A stretch of DNA of 64,000 bases from Petrosia ficiformis. Its lineage: Eukaryota > Porifera > Demospongiae > Haplosclerida > Petrosiidae. Under the pieces are notes generated by a model that saw nothing but the letters and a program-made list of their open reading frames with translations, did not search any database and had not been told where the DNA came from. The DNA is taken from assembly GCA_947044365.1 (NCBI GenBank), contig OX345649.1, positions 2,469,430 through 2,533,429 of the forward strand, given 5' to 3'. This document shows positions 62,050-64,000 of the stretch, one piece after another (positions within the stretch are counted from its first letter, which is position 1; every line of letters starts with the position of its first letter). Position numbers and translations under genes: made by a program.

Positions 62050-62325
62050 TTAAAAAAAAAAAAAAAAAGTTTTAAAATTTCCTCAGTTGATCGGCATTCC
62101 CCTGCCGTTTCGTTATCAAGTTTATTGAATAAAGTCACAAAAAAAAAAAAAAAAAAAAAAAAAGTTTTCGAATTTTCTTCCTTTATCGACATTCCTCTGC
62201 CGTTTCGTTATCAAGTTTATTAAATAAATTCACAAAAAAAAAAAAAAAAAAAAAAAAAGTTTTCAATTTTCCTTAGTTCATCGGCATTTCCCTGCCGTTT
62301 CGTTATCAAGTTTATTAAAGCAAAA
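62050..62325. repeat. 95-bp linker subrepeat, three copies, with long A-tracts
   Basis: CGTTATCAAG recurs at 62,111, 62,206 and 62,301, exactly 95 bp apart. Each copy has a run of about 17-26 A followed by AGTTTT, then a segment CGRCATTYCYCTGCCGTTT ending TTTATTRAA. This expands the unit from core C to core D to about 600 bp. Other units have one copy of this linker segment. Confidence 0.9.
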
Positions 62326-62340
62326 AGTAAATTGAAGAAG

Positions 62341-62539
62341 TCTCACGTCATTTGGAGTCACTGATAGCTTATTTGATGGGGAGAAACAGTTGCCGGTATC
62401 CCAGTCCCCCCTCGAAAGAGGGCCGTACACGAAGTACGTAACAACTGACCTTGAGATCTAGGATCTCGTCAAACATCACTAACAATGACATACTCACCCC
62501 GGACCTGAGCAGCTATGCCACAGCCCAAATGACCAGGCT
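62341..62539 (-). ncRNA. Putative structured small RNA gene, core copy D
   Basis: This is a full hairpin set. The distal edge differs (TCTCACGTCATTTGG instead of CCTGAAGTCATTTGG) and GGGGAGAAACAG replaces GGGGAGGAACAG. The minus-strand TATA-like box is at 62,560-62,568. It starts the most regular part of the array: D to E is about 460 bp, E to F 451 bp, F to G 449 bp. Confidence 0.45.
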
Positions 62540-62599
62540 AACATTCTTATATTTCTTTTCCTTTTATATGGCTAAAACATTCTCACTTGCTACACTTGT

Positions 62600-62800
62600 G
62601 GGTTTAGGCTTTGATCTATGAATCTCATTAATAATTCTATGAATCTCATTAATAATTCTATCAATCTCAAAAAAAAAAATTAAAGAAAATAAAAAAATTT
62701 AAAAAATATAAAAAAAAAGTTTTAAAATTTTTTAATTTCATTGGCATTCCCCGGCCCTTTAGTTATCAAATTTATTAAAGCAAAAAGGAAATTGAAAAAG
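62600..62800. repeat. Unit linkers with 21-bp subrepeat and A-tract
   Basis: Between cores, each unit has GGCTTTGATC, then two to five copies of the 21-bp TCTATGAATC/TCATTAATAAT subrepeat. An A-rich tract of variable length follows, then a conserved segment (GGCATTCCCCGGCCCTTTAG ... TTTATTAAAGCAAAAAGG). The same arrangement is at 63,075-63,250 and 63,520-63,700. The linkers vary far more than the cores. No gene is seen in them. Confidence 0.8.
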
Positions 62801-62999
62801 CCTGAAGTCATTTGGAGTCACTGATAGCTTATTTGATGGGGAGGAACAGTTGCCGGTATCCCAGTCCCCCCTCGAAAGAGGGCCGTACACGAAGTACGTA
62901 ACAACTGACCTTGAGATCTAGGATCTCGTCAAACATCACTAACAATGACATACTCACCCAGGACCTGAGCAGCTATGCCACAGCCCAAATGACCAGGCT
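62801..62999 (-). ncRNA. Putative structured small RNA gene, core copy E
   Basis: All hairpins are intact; the only clear change is CACCCAGGACC for CACCCCGGACC. The TATA-like box is at 63,020-63,028. A TTTTT run follows on the minus strand immediately after GGC (complement of GAAAAAGCC at 62,794-62,802), the position expected of a Pol III terminator. Confidence 0.48.
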
Positions 63000-63251
63000 A
63001 ACATTCTTATGTTTCTTTTCCTTTTATATGGCTAAAACATTTTCACTTGCTACACTTGTGGGTTTAGGCTTTGATCTATGAATCTCATTAATAATTCTAT
63101 GAATCTCATTAATAATTCGATGAATCTCATTAAAAAAAAAAACAAAAAAAAAAAAAACAAAAAAAAAAAGTTTTAAAATTTCTTCAGTTCATTGGCATTC
63201 CCCGGCCCTTTAGTTATCAAGTTTATTAAAGCAAAAAGGAAATTGAAAACG

Positions 63252-63450
63252 CCTGAAGTCATTTGGAGTCACTGATAGCTTATTTGATGGGGAGGAACAG
63301 TTGCCGGTATCCCAGTCCCCCCTCGAAAGAGGGCCGTACACGAAGTACGTAACAACTGACCTTGAGATCTAGGATCTCGTCAAACATCACTAACAATGAC
63401 ATACTCACCCCGGACCTGAGCAGCTATGCCACAGCCCAAATGAGCAGGCT
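63252..63450 (-). ncRNA. Putative structured small RNA gene, core copy F
   Basis: The hairpin set is identical to that of copy E. The TATA-like box is at 63,471-63,479, and a TTTT run lies at the distal end (complement of GAAAACGCC). The single change TGAGCAGG for TGACCAGG lies near the proposed 5' end. The upstream flank carries four 21-bp subrepeats. Confidence 0.48.
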
Positions 63451-63700
63451 AACATTCTTATGTTTCTTTTCCTTTTATATGGCTAAAACATTTTCACTTG
63501 CTACACTTGTGGGTTTAGGGTTTGATCTATGAATCTCATTAATAATTCTATGAATCTCATTAATAATTCTATGAATCTCATTAATAATTCTATCAATCTC
63601 ATTAAAAAATAAAAAAAAGTTTTAACATTTCTTCAGTTCATCGGCATTCCCCGGCCCTTTAGTTATCAAGTTTATTAAAGCAAAAAGGAAATTGAAAAAG

Positions 63701-63899
63701 CCTGAAGTCATTTGGAGTCACTGATAGCTTATTTGATGGGGAGGAGCAGTTGCCGGTATCCCAGTCCCCCCTCGAAAGAGGGCCGTACACGAAGTACGTA
63801 ACAACTGACCTTGAGATCTAGGATCTCAACAAACATCACCAACAATGACATACTCACCCCGGACCTGAGCAGCTATGCCACAGCCCAAATGACCAGGCT
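63701..63899 (-). ncRNA. Putative structured small RNA gene, core copy G
   Basis: This is a complete core with the TATA-like box at 63,920-63,928 and a TTTTT run at the distal end. Changes: GGAGGAGCAG for GGAGGAACAG, and ATCTCAACAAAC for ATCTCGTCAAAC just outside the GAGATC hairpin. The window ends inside the 21-bp subrepeats upstream of this copy, so the array probably continues. Confidence 0.48.
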
Positions 63900-64000
63900 A
63901 ACATTCTTATGTTTCTTTTCCTTTTATATGGCTAAAACATTTTCACTTGCTACACTTGTGGGTTTAGGCTTTGATCTATGAATCTCATTAATAATTCTAT

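Noticed and set aside
63300..63360. Hammerhead-type ribozyme (three-stem junction with a GAAA loop on the plus strand)
   Set aside because: GAAA sits in a hairpin loop, not the junction. CTGATGA and the cleavage triplet are not in the required places.
63401..63420. U1 snRNA-like 5' end on the plus strand (ATACTCACC)
   Set aside because: It is simply the complement of the donor-like motif. The first stem-loop of U1 and an Sm site are absent downstream.
61742..64000. 5S rRNA or 5S-derived repeat (GGGATACCGG and GATCTCGTC occur in the core)
   Set aside because: The short matches lie on opposite strands and in the wrong order. The 5S internal promoter and fold are not present.

Overview
The window looks like heterochromatin-type repeat DNA from an animal, probably an invertebrate. 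The evidence is a piggyBac-family transposase pseudogene with short GT-AG introns, TTAA target sites, A-tract-rich linkers and more than 50 kb of tandem repeats. The species cannot be named from the sequence. No intact host protein gene is visible.

Layout. (1) 1-51,210 is one giant, degenerate tandem array with a basic period of 29 bp, itself three ~10-bp GACT-type blocks. From 1 to about 31,037 the array flips repeatedly between two orientations, here called A (GAGACTCATGAG...) and B (its reverse complement, GAGTCTCATGAG...). It carries a higher-order repeat: copy 1 at 301-11,868, copy 2 at 11,869-21,671, and a rearranged copy 3 from 21,672. From 31,037 to 51,210 it is almost entirely B and contains more local duplications, including a 1,504-bp tandem pair. 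(2) 51,211-52,620 is a CTAGGGT-type heptamer array that reverses orientation at a small hairpin near 51,714. (3) 52,621-55,102 is a 21-bp minisatellite in one orientation. (4) 55,103-64,000 is a tandem array of ~450-610-bp units, each with a strongly conserved ~200-bp core. On the minus strand each core has a TATA-like box upstream, several perfect hairpins, and T-runs downstream. This is the best candidate in the window for an undescribed, functional sequence: a cluster of small structured RNA genes, seven core copies plus one partial copy.

Two DNA transposons interrupt array 4, both at TTAA. A 915-bp non-autonomous element (55,890-56,804) keeps what looks like the first exon and splice donor of a lost gene. 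A 4,251-bp piggyBac-like element (57,465-61,715) has matching 10-bp terminal inverted repeats and a three-exon transposase on the minus strand. The transposase keeps its DDD triad and Cys-rich C-terminus but carries two in-frame stop codons. The small open frames scattered through 1-55,000 are by-products of repeat sequence and are not annotated as genes.
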